A DNA stretch of 64,000 nucleotides from Streptomyces wedmorensis (GTDB lineage: Bacteria > Actinomycetota > Actinomycetes > Streptomycetales > Streptomycetaceae). The notes below the pieces were generated by a model that had not been told where the DNA came from, searched no databases, and saw only the letters and a list, made by a program, of their open reading frames with translations. The stretch covers positions 1 through 64,000 of the forward strand of contig NZ_JNWK01000014.1 of the NCBI RefSeq assembly GCF_000716445.1. Reading direction: 5' to 3'. Shown piece after piece: positions 37,101 through 45,786 of the stretch (the first letter of the stretch is position 1; every line of letters starts with the position of its first letter). Made by a program: the position numbers and the translations under genes.

Positions 37101-38536
37101 GACCGACCGGTTCCCTTCCTCCCGCGCCCCCGACCGCCGTGGCGCCGGAGCGTCCCGCGTCCGTGGGCGCCGTCGTCGGCCTCCTGGTCCTCTTCGAGCT
37201 GACGAGCGGCTTCCTCCAGGGCGGGATCGCTCCGCTGCTGCCGGAGATCGGGCGTGAGCTCGGCATCCCCGACGCCGAGCTGACCTGGGTGATCTCCGCG
37301 CAGCTGCTCGCCGCCGCCGTGTCCGTACCGGTCCTCGGCCGACTGGGCGACCTCTACGGGCACCGGAAGGTGCTGCGCGGCGCGCTCGTCTGCGTCGCCG
37401 CCGGCACCCTGCTCGTGGCGCTCGCCCCGTCCCTCCCGGTGCTGCTCGCGGGCAGGGTGCTGATGGGGCCGCTGGCCGCGCTGCTGCCCCTGGAGATCGC
37501 GCTCGTCCGCGACCGGCTGCCGCTGGACCCGGCCCGCTCCGCGATCGCGCGGCTCGTCGGGGCGCTCGCCCTCGGAACCCTGCTGGGCGGGGTCGTCATG
37601 GGCGCGGTCCACGAGGCCACCGGGGACGTACGGACCACGCTCCTCGTGCCGGCCGTGCTCGCCGTACTCTGCGTCCCCGTCTCCTTCCTGGTCATCCCGG
37701 AGTCCGCGCGCACGGGCGGCGGCCGGCTCGACTGGCCGGGGGCGGCGCTTCTGAGCCTGACCATGGTGCTGCTCCTCTCCGGTGTCTCCGCCGCGAAGGA
37801 CGCCGGCTGGCTGTCCGGGGCGGTGCTCGGCCAGCTGCTCCTCGCGGTGCTCCTCGGCAGTGCCTGGGTGGTGGTCGAACTGCGCACGGCGGAGCCGCTG
37901 GTGGACGTCCGAGCGCTGGCCGACCGCAGGGTCGCGCCGTTCTTCCTGTGCGCCGTCGCCTTCGGAGTGGTGTACTTCGGCAGCCTGTCGCCGGACGCCA
38001 CGTTCCTGGCCGCAGACCCGGGCCGTACCGGGTACGGCTTCGGGCTCTCGGCCCTGGAGATCTCCCTCGTGGCCCTGCCCGCGGCCGTGACGGCGGTCGT
38101 CACCTCCTCGCTCACGGCGCGCATCGCGGGACGTCTCGGCTACGTTCCGGCGCTGGCCCTCGCCTTCGCCCTGATCGGCGCGAGCTTCCTCGTCACGGCC
38201 GTCCTGCACGCCGAGGTGTGGCAGCTGGTGGCCGCCAAGGTGCTCGCGGGACTCGGGATGGGGGTGGCGCTCGGCGCACTGCCCACCGTGATCGCGGAGA
38301 GCAGCGACCCCTCCCGTACCGGTGTGACCACCGCCCTGTACAACAACGCCAAGACGCTCGGCGGCGCGGTCGCGGGCGGAGTGATCGTCACCCTGCTGGC
38401 CGCGTCGGCGGGGCCCGGCCCCGGCGACGGGACGCCGGCGGAGTCGGGCTACGTGACGGTCTGGCTGCTGTGCGCCGTCCTCGCCTTCGGCGCGGCGGCG
38501 GTCACGGTCGTGGCCCGGCGGGCGGGACGCGACTGA
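37097..38536 (+). CDS. MFS transporter (DHA2, 14-helix type)
   Basis: The 479-residue membrane protein has about 14 hydrophobic helices. The MFS motif A appears as GRLGDLYGHRKVLRGAL, and motif-C-like glycines are in LVGALALGTLLGGVVMGAV. It overlaps the M20 amidohydrolase stop (GTGA), suggesting it exports the hydrolase product or a related amino-acid conjugate. An Lrp regulator is divergent upstream. Confidence 0.88.
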   Translation: MRPTGSLPPAPPTAVAPERPASVGAVVGLLVLFELTSGFLQGGIAPLLPEIGRELGIPDAELTWVISAQLLAAAVSVPVLGRLGDLYGHRKVLRGALVCVAAGTLLVALAPSLPVLLAGRVLMGPLAALLPLEIALVRDRLPLDPARSAIARLVGALALGTLLGGVVMGAVHEATGDVRTTLLVPAVLAVLCVPVSFLVIPESARTGGGRLDWPGAALLSLTMVLLLSGVSAAKDAGWLSGAVLGQLLLAVLLGSAWVVVELRTAEPLVDVRALADRRVAPFFLCAVAFGVVYFGSLSPDATFLAADPGRTGYGFGLSALEISLVALPAAVTAVVTSSLTARIAGRLGYVPALALAFALIGASFLVTAVLHAEVWQLVAAKVLAGLGMGVALGALPTVIAESSDPSRTGVTTALYNNAKTLGGAVAGGVIVTLLAASAGPGPGDGTPAESGYVTVWLLCAVLAFGAAAVTVVARRAGRD

Positions 38537-38542
38537 CGGGAC

Positions 38543-38572
38543 GGCGCACGGCGGAGAAGCGCGCCGTGCGCC
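38543..38572. terminator. Hairpin terminator between convergent MFS genes
   Basis: A perfect 10-bp stem (GGCGCACGGC 38543-38552; complement 38563-38572) starts 7 nt after the stop of the rightward MFS gene and can also end the leftward MFS transcript. Confidence 0.7.
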
Positions 38573-38659
38573 ACGGCCCTGTCCTTGAGACGCCCAGGCC
38601 GCCGCGGCCGGCAGCCACACCTCCACGGCCCCGGTACGGCCCCTGTTCCGAGCGGCTCC

Positions 38660-40048
38660 CTACGACCGAGCCCGCTCTTCCGACGCCTCCCGCTCCCGCG
38701 CCACGGAATCGGCCGGTACGGCCCCGGTCCTGCCGCCGCGCCCGGCGGCGACGGCCGTGAGGCCTGCCGCCAGCGACACGAGACCGCCGGCCGCGAACCC
38801 CCACCGCACGCCCCAGTGCTCGGCGAGCGAGCCCACGAGCAGGGCTCCCAGCGGCGTCGACCCCTGGAGGATGAGGGTGTACAGGGCGAGGACCCGGCCG
38901 CGCAGCTCGGGGGGAACGCCCAGTTGGACGCGGTGGTTGGCGGCCTGGGCGAAGTAGATCGCGGCGCCGCCGGTGAGGAACAGCAGGACCATGGACGGCC
39001 CGTACGACGACACGACGCCCACCGCGGTCTCCAGTACGCCGAAGCCGATGGCGGCGCCCGCCACCAGTCCGGCCGACGGACGGCCCCGTCGCATGGTCGT
39101 CATCAGTGCCGCGACGAGAGACCCGGCCGCGAACACGGCGGTCACCACGCCGAACGTCGAGGCGTCGGCGTGATGCACCTGCGCCGCCAGCAGCGGAAGG
39201 GTCAACTGGAAGTTGAGACCGAACAGTCCCACCACCGCCACCAGCACCAGTGGCACCGCCAGATCGAATCGGCCCGCCGCTTTCAAGCCGTCCCACACCC
39301 GCACCCGGTCACCGCGCCGCGGTGCCCTCGCGGAGCCGCCCCGCATCAGGCGCAGCGCGACGACGGTGGCCGTGTAGCTCGCCGCGTTCACCAGCATCAC
39401 CCAGCCGACACCGGCCGCCGAGATGAAGAGACCTGCCAGGGCGGGGCCCACGACCCGGGCGACGTTGAAGTACGCGGCGCTGAGCGCCGAGGCGTTGGGC
39501 AGCAGGTCCGACCCCACGAGTTCCCCGACGAAGGCCATCCGCGTCGGCACCTCGACCGAGTTCACCACGCCCAGGACACTCGCGAACACGTACACGTGCC
39601 ACAGCCGGACCTCACCGGACAGCACCAGCACCGCCAAGGCCAGCGAGACCACGCTCGACAGCACGTTCACGACCGTCAGCAGGGCCCGCTTGTCATACCG
39701 GTCCGCGAGTCGCCCCCCGTACAGCGTGAACAGCAGCAGGGGCGCGAACTGCAGCGCCGTCACCGTACCCAGCGCGCTCGCCGAGCCGGCCGTCAGTCCG
39801 AGCACGAGCCAGTCCTGCGCGACGACCATCATCCACGTACCGGCGACCGACACGATCTGGCCGAGGACGAACAACCGGAAGTCCCTCACCCGCAAGGCAC
39901 GGAAGACCCCGCCGCCCGCGCTCGCGGTTCCGGTACGCCCGGCGAACGCGAACCGCCCGGGAACCCGCACGCGCCCGCGCCCCTCCACGCCGCCACCGGC
40001 CCCCCAGCCACCCACCGGATCCCTCACCCTCCTCGGCATCCGCGTCAC
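38660..40048 (-). CDS. MFS transporter (EntS-like, 12-helix type)
   Basis: The protein has up to 462 residues and twelve predicted helices. The sequence FRALRVRDFRLFVLGQIVS followed by YGGRLADRYDKRALL is typical of the EntS/MefA-like exporter branch. The first ~45 residues are a Gly/Arg-rich extension, so a later start (GTG 40015 or further in) is possible. No operon partner is present; the substrate is unknown. Confidence 0.85.
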   Translation of the reverse strand: MTRMPRRVRDPVGGWGAGGGVEGRGRVRVPGRFAFAGRTGTASAGGGVFRALRVRDFRLFVLGQIVSVAGTWMMVVAQDWLVLGLTAGSASALGTVTALQFAPLLLFTLYGGRLADRYDKRALLTVVNVLSSVVSLALAVLVLSGEVRLWHVYVFASVLGVVNSVEVPTRMAFVGELVGSDLLPNASALSAAYFNVARVVGPALAGLFISAAGVGWVMLVNAASYTATVVALRLMRGGSARAPRRGDRVRVWDGLKAAGRFDLAVPLVLVAVVGLFGLNFQLTLPLLAAQVHHADASTFGVVTAVFAAGSLVAALMTTMRRGRPSAGLVAGAAIGFGVLETAVGVVSSYGPSMVLLFLTGGAAIYFAQAANHRVQLGVPPELRGRVLALYTLILQGSTPLGALLVGSLAEHWGVRWGFAAGGLVSLAAGLTAVAAGRGGRTGAVPADSVAREREASEERARS

Positions 40049-40166
40049 CGCGGACCGGCCGACGCGAGATGTACCCGGAGGCTACGGACCTCGGGTCGGG
40101 CGCCGGTCGAGCCGCCGCGCACACGGCGAGGCGGCGCCTCCCACACCTCCGGCCCGGGGAACGCGA

Positions 40167-40595
40167 TCAGTCGATGCAGAACTCGTTTCCCTCGATGTCG
40201 AGCATCGGGATGCACGCGTCATTGCCGTCGTACAGCGTGCGCACGTGCACCGCGCCGAGAGGGACCAGTCGCGCGCGTTCGGCCTCAAGAGCGGCGAGGC
40301 GCTCCTCGCCCACGAGCCCGGTGCCCACGCGCACGTCGAGATGCAGCCGGTTCTTGGCGGCCTTTCCTTCGGGGACGCGCTGGAAGTACAGGCGCGGGCC
40401 CACACCCGAAGGATCGACGCAGGCGAACCACGCATCCCGCTCCTCCGGCGGCTGCGAAACCCTGTACTCGTCCCACGTGTCGAACCCCGCCGGCGGCGGC
40501 GGTACGACGTACCCCAACACCTCGCACCAGAAGCGAGCGAGACGCTCGGGTTCCGCGCAGTCGAAGGTGACTTGGAACTTCCTGATCGCTGACAT
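40167..40595 (-). CDS. VOC-superfamily (glyoxalase-like) protein
   Basis: The 142-residue protein has the glyoxalase-like fold pattern: FQVTFDCAEPERLARFWCEV at the N-terminus, NRLHLDVRVG in the middle and MLDIEGNEFCID at the C-terminus, giving the His and Glu metal ligands. This single-domain form is very common in actinobacteria; substrates are unknown. It stands alone between an MFS and a LysR gene. Confidence 0.85.
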   Translation of the reverse strand: MSAIRKFQVTFDCAEPERLARFWCEVLGYVVPPPPAGFDTWDEYRVSQPPEERDAWFACVDPSGVGPRLYFQRVPEGKAAKNRLHLDVRVGTGLVGEERLAALEAERARLVPLGAVHVRTLYDGNDACIPMLDIEGNEFCID

Positions 40596-40705
40596 CGGCG
40601 CACCATATCAACGGGTCTCCGCGGCACCCTCCCCATTTTCTCCAGGGCGCTCCGACCGCACTTGGCAGGGGCACGGCCGCTGCCGATCGCCCCTGTCCGG
40701 GGGCC

Positions 40706-41632
40706 TCAGCCGCTAGCCGGGGGTTCCGGAAGCCAGTCGCGTGTCGGGTCGTACTCGAGCCAGCGGCTGCGCCCCGCTTCCTCCGCGCAGGCGGCGGCGA
40801 GGCCGGCCAGCCCCGGGTGTCCGTCCCCGCTGCGCCACAGCAGTGACCAGGCGTACAGGGGAGTGGGGTCGACCAGGGGGACGGAGCGCAGGCCGGGGAC
40901 TTCCGGCAGGGGCACGTCGGCGGGCACGAGTGAGAAGCGCCGCGGGTCTTCCGCCACCTCGGCGAGGAAGTGGGCGAGCCCCAGGTTGACGCTCGTGGCC
41001 GTGTTCCGGATGGCGAATCGGTCGGCGAACCGGCCGAGGAAGTCGAGCCGGTCCAGGGTGCCGGGGGCCCACAGGGTACTGTCGCGCAACTGGTCGGGCC
41101 GCAGGGCCGGTTCGGCTGCGAGCGGGTGACGGGTGCTCAGTACGGCGTCCATCGGTTCGAGGCGGACGAGGCGGTGCGCCAGCCCGGCGGGCAGCGGGGG
41201 GTGGACTCGGCCGAAAGCCGCGTCGATGTCACCGCGCAGCAGTGCGGCCGTCACCGACGGCAGGTCGCGCCCGTGCCCCAGCGCCAGTTCCCCGGCTCGT
41301 CCGGCGACTTGGGCGAGTGTCCGCATCGGCGCGTAGAGGTGCCCCCAGACGTCCACCCGCAGCGGATGTTCCCGCCCCGAGACCGCGGCGACCGCGGCGT
41401 CGGCGGCGGCCACGGCCTGCCGGGCCGGTGGGAGGAAACGCCGTCCGGCCTCGGTGAGGCTCACCCCGTTGCCACCGCGCTGAAAGAGCTCGGTGCCGAG
41501 CAGGGATTCCAGCCGCGCGATCCGCTTCGACAGCGCCTGCTGGGAGATCGCGAGTGTCCCGGCCGCCCGGCCGAAGTGCAGTTCCTCGGCGGTGCGAACG
41601 AACGCGCGTACCTGCGCCACGTCGAGATCCAT
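40706..41632 (-). CDS. LysR-family transcriptional regulator
   Basis: The 308-residue protein begins MDLDVAQVRAFVRTAEELHF and carries the winged helix AAGTLAISQQALSKRIARLE with TELFQRGGNGVSLTEAGRRF. The remainder is a substrate-binding-protein-like effector domain. ATG 41632 is chosen on family alignment. It is divergent from the reductase-hydrolase-SDR operon, with a clear palindrome in the 89-bp gap, so it almost surely regulates that operon and itself. Confidence 0.9.
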   Translation of the reverse strand: MDLDVAQVRAFVRTAEELHFGRAAGTLAISQQALSKRIARLESLLGTELFQRGGNGVSLTEAGRRFLPPARQAVAAADAAVAAVSGREHPLRVDVWGHLYAPMRTLAQVAGRAGELALGHGRDLPSVTAALLRGDIDAAFGRVHPPLPAGLAHRLVRLEPMDAVLSTRHPLAAEPALRPDQLRDSTLWAPGTLDRLDFLGRFADRFAIRNTATSVNLGLAHFLAEVAEDPRRFSLVPADVPLPEVPGLRSVPLVDPTPLYAWSLLWRSGDGHPGLAGLAAACAEEAGRSRWLEYDPTRDWLPEPPASG

Positions 41633-41648
41633 GGCTCTCACCTTAGGT

Positions 41649-41684
41649 GACAACCGATGGTTGTCGACAGTGCTCGATCGTTGT
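41649..41684. promoter_or_regulatory. LysR operator: palindrome plus 20-bp-phased direct repeat
   Basis: GACAACCGATGGTTGTC (41649-41665) is a perfect palindrome of 7-bp arms. The half-element CGATGGTTGT (41655-41664) recurs as CGATCGTTGT at 41675-41684, exactly 20 bp on, placing both on one DNA face. This is the usual recognition-plus-activation-site layout of LysR regulators. Confidence 0.7.
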
Positions 41685-41721
41685 TGGATCACGGGGTGAC
41701 CTCGGAGGTTGCATCCTCCCC

Positions 41722-42642
41722 ATGCAGAGACTGATTCCCACGGGGGAAGCGGCCCGCCCGGTCGCCTTCGCCGACGTCCCCCAGCCCGTGCCGCAGCCGG
41801 ACGAGGCACTGATCAAGGTCGAGGCGTTCGCCCCGAACCGGGGTGAGCTGTTCCTCCTCGAACGCCCCACGCCGGAGCTGCTGCCCGGCAAGGACATCGC
41901 GGGGCTCGTCGTCCAGGCGGCAGCCGACGGCTCCGGCCCCGGCATCGGGACCCGCGTCGTCGGACACCCGGCGCAGGGTGGTTGGGCCGAGTACGCCGCC
42001 GTGCCCACGCACTCCCTCGCTGTGCTCCCGGACGGCGTCGACAGCGTACGTGCGGCGGCCCTGCCCCTGGCCGGGATCACCGCCCTGCGGCTGCTGCGCA
42101 CCGCCGGTTCCCTGGCCGGCCGACGGGTGCTGCTGACCGGCGCCTCAGGGGGCGTCGGCCACTACGTCACCGAGCTCGCCGTCGGGGCCGGAGCCGAGCT
42201 CACCGCCGTGACGGCCACGCCGGAGCGCGGCGAGCGGCTCGTCGGACTGGGCGCGAAGGTCGTGCACGAAGTCGCGGCGGCTCGGGGTCCGTTCGACGTC
42301 GTGCTGGAGTCCACGGGTGGGCCAGATCTGCCGCTCGCGCTGTCGAAGGCGCGCCCGGGTGGTCTGCTCGTCTGGTTCGGCCAGGCGAGCCGCACTCCTG
42401 TGTCCCTCGACTTCTTCCAACTCCTCGGCGGACCACAGCGCGTGACGATCCAGCACTTCCACTACGCCGGCGCCCCGTACGGCTCCGATCTCGCGGCGCT
42501 GGTGAGTCTCGTGGCCCAGGACCGGTTGCACCCGGAAGTCGGCCGTACCACCGACTGGGCACGGACCGCCGAAACCCTGGTCGACCTGCGAGAGCGCCGG
42601 ATACGCGGCAAGGCCGTCCTGCTGACCGGAGGAGCACGATGA
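41722..42642 (+). CDS. Zinc-binding-dehydrogenase/quinone-oxidoreductase-family NADPH reductase
   Basis: This 306-residue MDR-family protein has an N-terminal GroES-like domain (ALIKVEAFAPNRGELFLLE, PGKDIAGLVVQA) and a Rossmann domain with VLLTGASGGVGHYVTELA. No catalytic or structural zinc cysteines are seen, so it is of the quinone-reductase branch. GGAGG 13 nt upstream of ATG 41722 is part of a small hairpin (41704-41719). It is the first gene of a three-gene operon with ATGA overlaps, divergent from its LysR regulator. Confidence 0.87.
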   Translation: MQRLIPTGEAARPVAFADVPQPVPQPDEALIKVEAFAPNRGELFLLERPTPELLPGKDIAGLVVQAAADGSGPGIGTRVVGHPAQGGWAEYAAVPTHSLAVLPDGVDSVRAAALPLAGITALRLLRTAGSLAGRRVLLTGASGGVGHYVTELAVGAGAELTAVTATPERGERLVGLGAKVVHEVAAARGPFDVVLESTGGPDLPLALSKARPGGLLVWFGQASRTPVSLDFFQLLGGPQRVTIQHFHYAGAPYGSDLAALVSLVAQDRLHPEVGRTTDWARTAETLVDLRERRIRGKAVLLTGGAR

Positions 42643-43631
42643 GCCCCGACGAGTTCGCCGCCGCCCAGTGGTCCCGCGCCACCGGTGCCGGCGTGGACCC
42701 TCACGAGTACCGGCGCGTCACCGACGGCCTCACCTCCGTCGCCGACTGGGGGCCGTCCTTCCTCCGCACCGGACACGCCTGCCTCCGACGCGCGCAGGAC
42801 GCGGGGTCGGCACGCTCGGCGGGCGAGCACCTGCTGGAGGCGGCCCGGTGGTTCCACCTGGCCACCCTGGCGCCGTACGCGGAAGCACCTCGTGCCGCCG
42901 CCGAGGCGGATCGCGCGTCGGGCCGGGCCCTCACCCTCCTGGAGCCCGGTGCGCGGCGGGTGAGCGGCGGGGGGTTCACCGGTTGGCTGCGCGGCCCCTC
43001 CGACGCACCGGGGACCGTGGTGATCGTCCCCGGCCTGGACTCGGCCAAGGAGGAGTTCCTCGACCTGGCGTCCGCGCTGCTGGCCAGAGGGCTGGCGGTG
43101 TTCGCGATGGACGGGCCGGGACAGGGTGTGCTCGCGGCCACCACGACCTTCGTGCCGGACTACGAGCGGGTCGTGGGCCGGGTCGTCGACGCCCTCGGCG
43201 TCGCACGCATCGGGATCGTCGGTATGAGCCTGGGCGGCTACTTCGCGGCCAGAGCCGCGGCGCTCGAGCCGCGCGTGGCGGCCGTCGCCTGCGTCAGCGG
43301 TCCCTTCCGCCTCGACTGGGATGAACTGCCCCCGCCGGTACGGGACATCATGGCGCTGCGCGCCGGGGGAGCCGAGGCCGCCCGCGAGTTCGTACGGCAC
43401 GTGGACCTCACCGCCCTGGCTCCCCGCATCGCGGCCCCGCTGCTGGTCGTGGACGGCGGTCAGGACGTCATCCCCGGCGTGGCGAACGGCGAGTCCCTGG
43501 CCCGCCTCGCGCCGCACGGCACCTACCTGTCCGTCCCGCACGGCGACCACCTCCTCGGCAACGCGCGACCGGATTGGCTGCCCCACCTCGGCGACCACCT
43601 CACGCACACCCTGACGGGAGCACCGGCATGA
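42639..43631 (+). CDS. Alpha/beta hydrolase (FrsA/DUF1100-like)
   Basis: The 330-residue protein has an N-terminal helical cap region and a hydrolase core. The core shows VVIVPGLDSAKEEFLDLA, MDGPGQGVLA, nucleophile GMSLGGYFAARAA, acid VDGGQDVIPG and His PHGDHLLGN. It resembles 2,6-dihydroxypseudooxynicotine-hydrolase-type C-C or ester hydrolases. It is coupled to both operon neighbours through ATGA. It may cleave a reduced dicarbonyl-type product made by the upstream reductase. Confidence 0.85.
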   Translation: MSPDEFAAAQWSRATGAGVDPHEYRRVTDGLTSVADWGPSFLRTGHACLRRAQDAGSARSAGEHLLEAARWFHLATLAPYAEAPRAAAEADRASGRALTLLEPGARRVSGGGFTGWLRGPSDAPGTVVIVPGLDSAKEEFLDLASALLARGLAVFAMDGPGQGVLAATTTFVPDYERVVGRVVDALGVARIGIVGMSLGGYFAARAAALEPRVAAVACVSGPFRLDWDELPPPVRDIMALRAGGAEAAREFVRHVDLTALAPRIAAPLLVVDGGQDVIPGVANGESLARLAPHGTYLSVPHGDHLLGNARPDWLPHLGDHLTHTLTGAPA

Positions 43632-44374
43632 ACCGCTTCACCGGCAAGACCCTGCTCATCACCGGCGGCACCAGCGGCATGGGGCTCGCGACCGCACACC
43701 GCCTCATCGCCGAAGGCGCGCACGTCATCGTCACCGGCCGCACCCGCGCACGACTGGACGCCGCGGTCGGACGGCTCGGCCCCCGTGCCTCGGGCATCGT
43801 GGCCGACGCCGCCGACCTCGGCGCGACGGACACGCTCATGGAGACCGTCCGGGACCGCCACGGCCGGCTGGACGGGCTCTTCGCGAACGCCGGCACCGGC
43901 ACGTTCCTACCGTTCGAGAACATCACCGAACAGGACTTCGACCACGGCGTCGACGTCAACTTCAAGGGCGTCTTCTTCACCGTCCAGAAGGCACTGCCGC
44001 TGTTGGCGGACGGAGGCTCGATCGTCATCAACTCCTCCTGGACCCTCCACCGCGGCAACAGCGTCCTGACCCTCTACTCGTCGACCAAGGCCGCCGCCCA
44101 CAACCTCGCCCGAACGCTCGCCGCCGCCCTCGCCCCGCGCGGGATCCGCGTCAACTCCGTCAGCCCCGGCTACATCGACACCCCGATGTACCCCGCTGCC
44201 GCCCTGACCCCGGCGGAGACGGAGGCGGTCACCGGCCGGATCGTCGCCGGCCGCTTCGGGCGCCCGGAAGAGGTGGCCGCCGCCGTGGCCTTCCTCGCCT
44301 CGGCCGACGCGTCCTACATCAACGGTCAGGACCTCGTCGTCGACGGCGGCCTGCTCGGTGCCGTACCCGACTGA
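43628..44374 (+). CDS. Short-chain dehydrogenase/reductase
   Basis: This 248-residue classical SDR has the cofactor motif LITGGTSGMGLATA, NAG-type FANAGTGTF, catalytic Ser in INSSW and YSSTKAAAHNL, and the family end GQDLVVDGGLLG. The residue after the second strand (VTGRTRARL) suggests NADP(H). It ends the LysR-controlled operon and is convergent with the MFS gene 24 nt downstream. Confidence 0.9.
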   Translation: MNRFTGKTLLITGGTSGMGLATAHRLIAEGAHVIVTGRTRARLDAAVGRLGPRASGIVADAADLGATDTLMETVRDRHGRLDGLFANAGTGTFLPFENITEQDFDHGVDVNFKGVFFTVQKALPLLADGGSIVINSSWTLHRGNSVLTLYSSTKAAAHNLARTLAAALAPRGIRVNSVSPGYIDTPMYPAAALTPAETEAVTGRIVAGRFGRPEEVAAAVAFLASADASYINGQDLVVDGGLLGAVPD

Positions 44375-44398
44375 GGGCCGGTGGCCAGGACTCGCGAC

Positions 44399-45691
44399 TC
44401 AGCCGGTCGCCTCCGCGAGGCGGGTCATGGCGGACCGCTCCCTGATCTTCGGAACGAGCAGCCACTGGCCGGCCGCGGCGCCGAAGCACAGGAGCACGCA
44501 GACCGCCCAGAGCCCGGTGGCCCGCCATTGCAGGAGCCACGTGCCCATGAGGGGGGCGGCGAGTGCGGCCGTGGACCACGTCATGCCGTAGAGCCCGAAG
44601 TAGCGTCCGCGCAGCGAGGGGGGTGCGAGGGACGCGATGACGGCCTGGTTCACCGAGCTGACGGCGACTTCTCCCAGGGTCCAGACGGCCACGGTGACGG
44701 CGTAGCCGACCGGGGTGGACACCAGGGCCGTGGCGCCGTACCCGGCCCCCAGGACGAGGATGCCGCCGATGAGTACATGGCTGTGGTCCAGTCCGGAGAG
44801 CAGTGGGCTCGCCACGGGCTGGACCATGATGATGACGACGGCGTTCGTGGCCATCACGTACCCGAAGGTCGACGGTGCGATGCCGTCGGCCTTCATGGCC
44901 AGGGGAAGCGTCGACAGCCCCTGGCAGAAGACGACTCCGTAGGCGAACCAGGATCCGAGGTAGGCCAGCATCAGCCGGTCCCTCGCGACGTCCAGATAAC
45001 TGCCGGAGGGGGCATCCGATGCGTCCGGTCGCCTGGGAGCCGTCGTCGGCCTGCTCGTCGGCCTGCCCATGAACCACACCAGGAGACCCGCGACCACACA
45101 GGCGACGGAGTTGACCCAGAAGAGCAGGGTGAACCCGTGGCGGACCAGCGAGCCTCCGAAGACCATGGAGAACGCGTAGCCGAGGTTCACGGCCCAGTAC
45201 AGCAGGCCGAAGGCCTTCGGCCGGTCGGCCGGGGCGTAGTGGGCGGCGATCATCGACGCCGAAGCGGGTCTGTGCATCTCCGCCGCCAGACCGACCAGGA
45301 AGGCGAACACGGCGATCAAAGCCACCTGGTCCACCGCTCCCAGGAGGAACAGGAAGACTCCCGTTCCGGTCATCCCCAGCATCATCGTGGCCCGGTAGCC
45401 GATGCGGTCCACCAACAGCCCGCCGCACAGCTGCGAGATGATCCCGCCGAAGCCGGACGTGGCGAGGACCAGACCGACGACGGAGAGCGAGACGTTCTGC
45501 TCCTGTGTCAGGTAGTAGCTCAGATAGGGGATCACCATGGATCCCAGCTGATTCGTCAGGGTGGCGCCCCAGACCACCCAGAACTGGCCTGTGAGGGCGC
45601 CGGTCCACTTCCGCCACACGCCGCCGCTCGGGACGGATCGTGCGGTGGTCGCCTGGCTGTCCGGTGCGAGCTCCTCTTGCGGATTCGTCAT
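44399..45691 (-). CDS. MFS exporter (BacE-like position in the dipeptide-type cluster)
   Basis: The 430-residue protein has twelve helices and the motif-A-like GGLLVDRIGYRATMMLG. It belongs to the drug-exporter MFS branch with an N-terminal TGQFWVVWGATLTNQLGSM. It follows the ATP-grasp ligase on the same strand, separated by a strong hairpin. In bacilysin-type clusters an MFS protein next to the ATP-grasp ligase provides export and self-protection; the same role is inferred here. Confidence 0.85.
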   Translation of the reverse strand: MTNPQEELAPDSQATTARSVPSGGVWRKWTGALTGQFWVVWGATLTNQLGSMVIPYLSYYLTQEQNVSLSVVGLVLATSGFGGIISQLCGGLLVDRIGYRATMMLGMTGTGVFLFLLGAVDQVALIAVFAFLVGLAAEMHRPASASMIAAHYAPADRPKAFGLLYWAVNLGYAFSMVFGGSLVRHGFTLLFWVNSVACVVAGLLVWFMGRPTSRPTTAPRRPDASDAPSGSYLDVARDRLMLAYLGSWFAYGVVFCQGLSTLPLAMKADGIAPSTFGYVMATNAVVIIMVQPVASPLLSGLDHSHVLIGGILVLGAGYGATALVSTPVGYAVTVAVWTLGEVAVSSVNQAVIASLAPPSLRGRYFGLYGMTWSTAALAAPLMGTWLLQWRATGLWAVCVLLCFGAAAGQWLLVPKIRERSAMTRLAEATG

Positions 45692-45748
45692 GCCTCACGC
45701 TTTCCGCCGGACAACGACCTCCGGCCTGTACCTTCCCGAGAACCGCAT

Positions 45749-45783
45749 CGCCGGTGACGCGGTGAGCACCCGCGTCACCGGCG
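45749..45783 (-). terminator. Hairpin between the ATP-grasp and MFS genes
   Basis: A perfect 13-bp stem (CGCCGGTGACGCG 45749-45761; complement 45771-45783) with a 9-nt loop begins 3 nt after the ATP-grasp stop codon. It probably attenuates or ends transcription before the MFS gene, or protects the mRNA end. Confidence 0.65.
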
Positions 45784-45786
45784 GAA

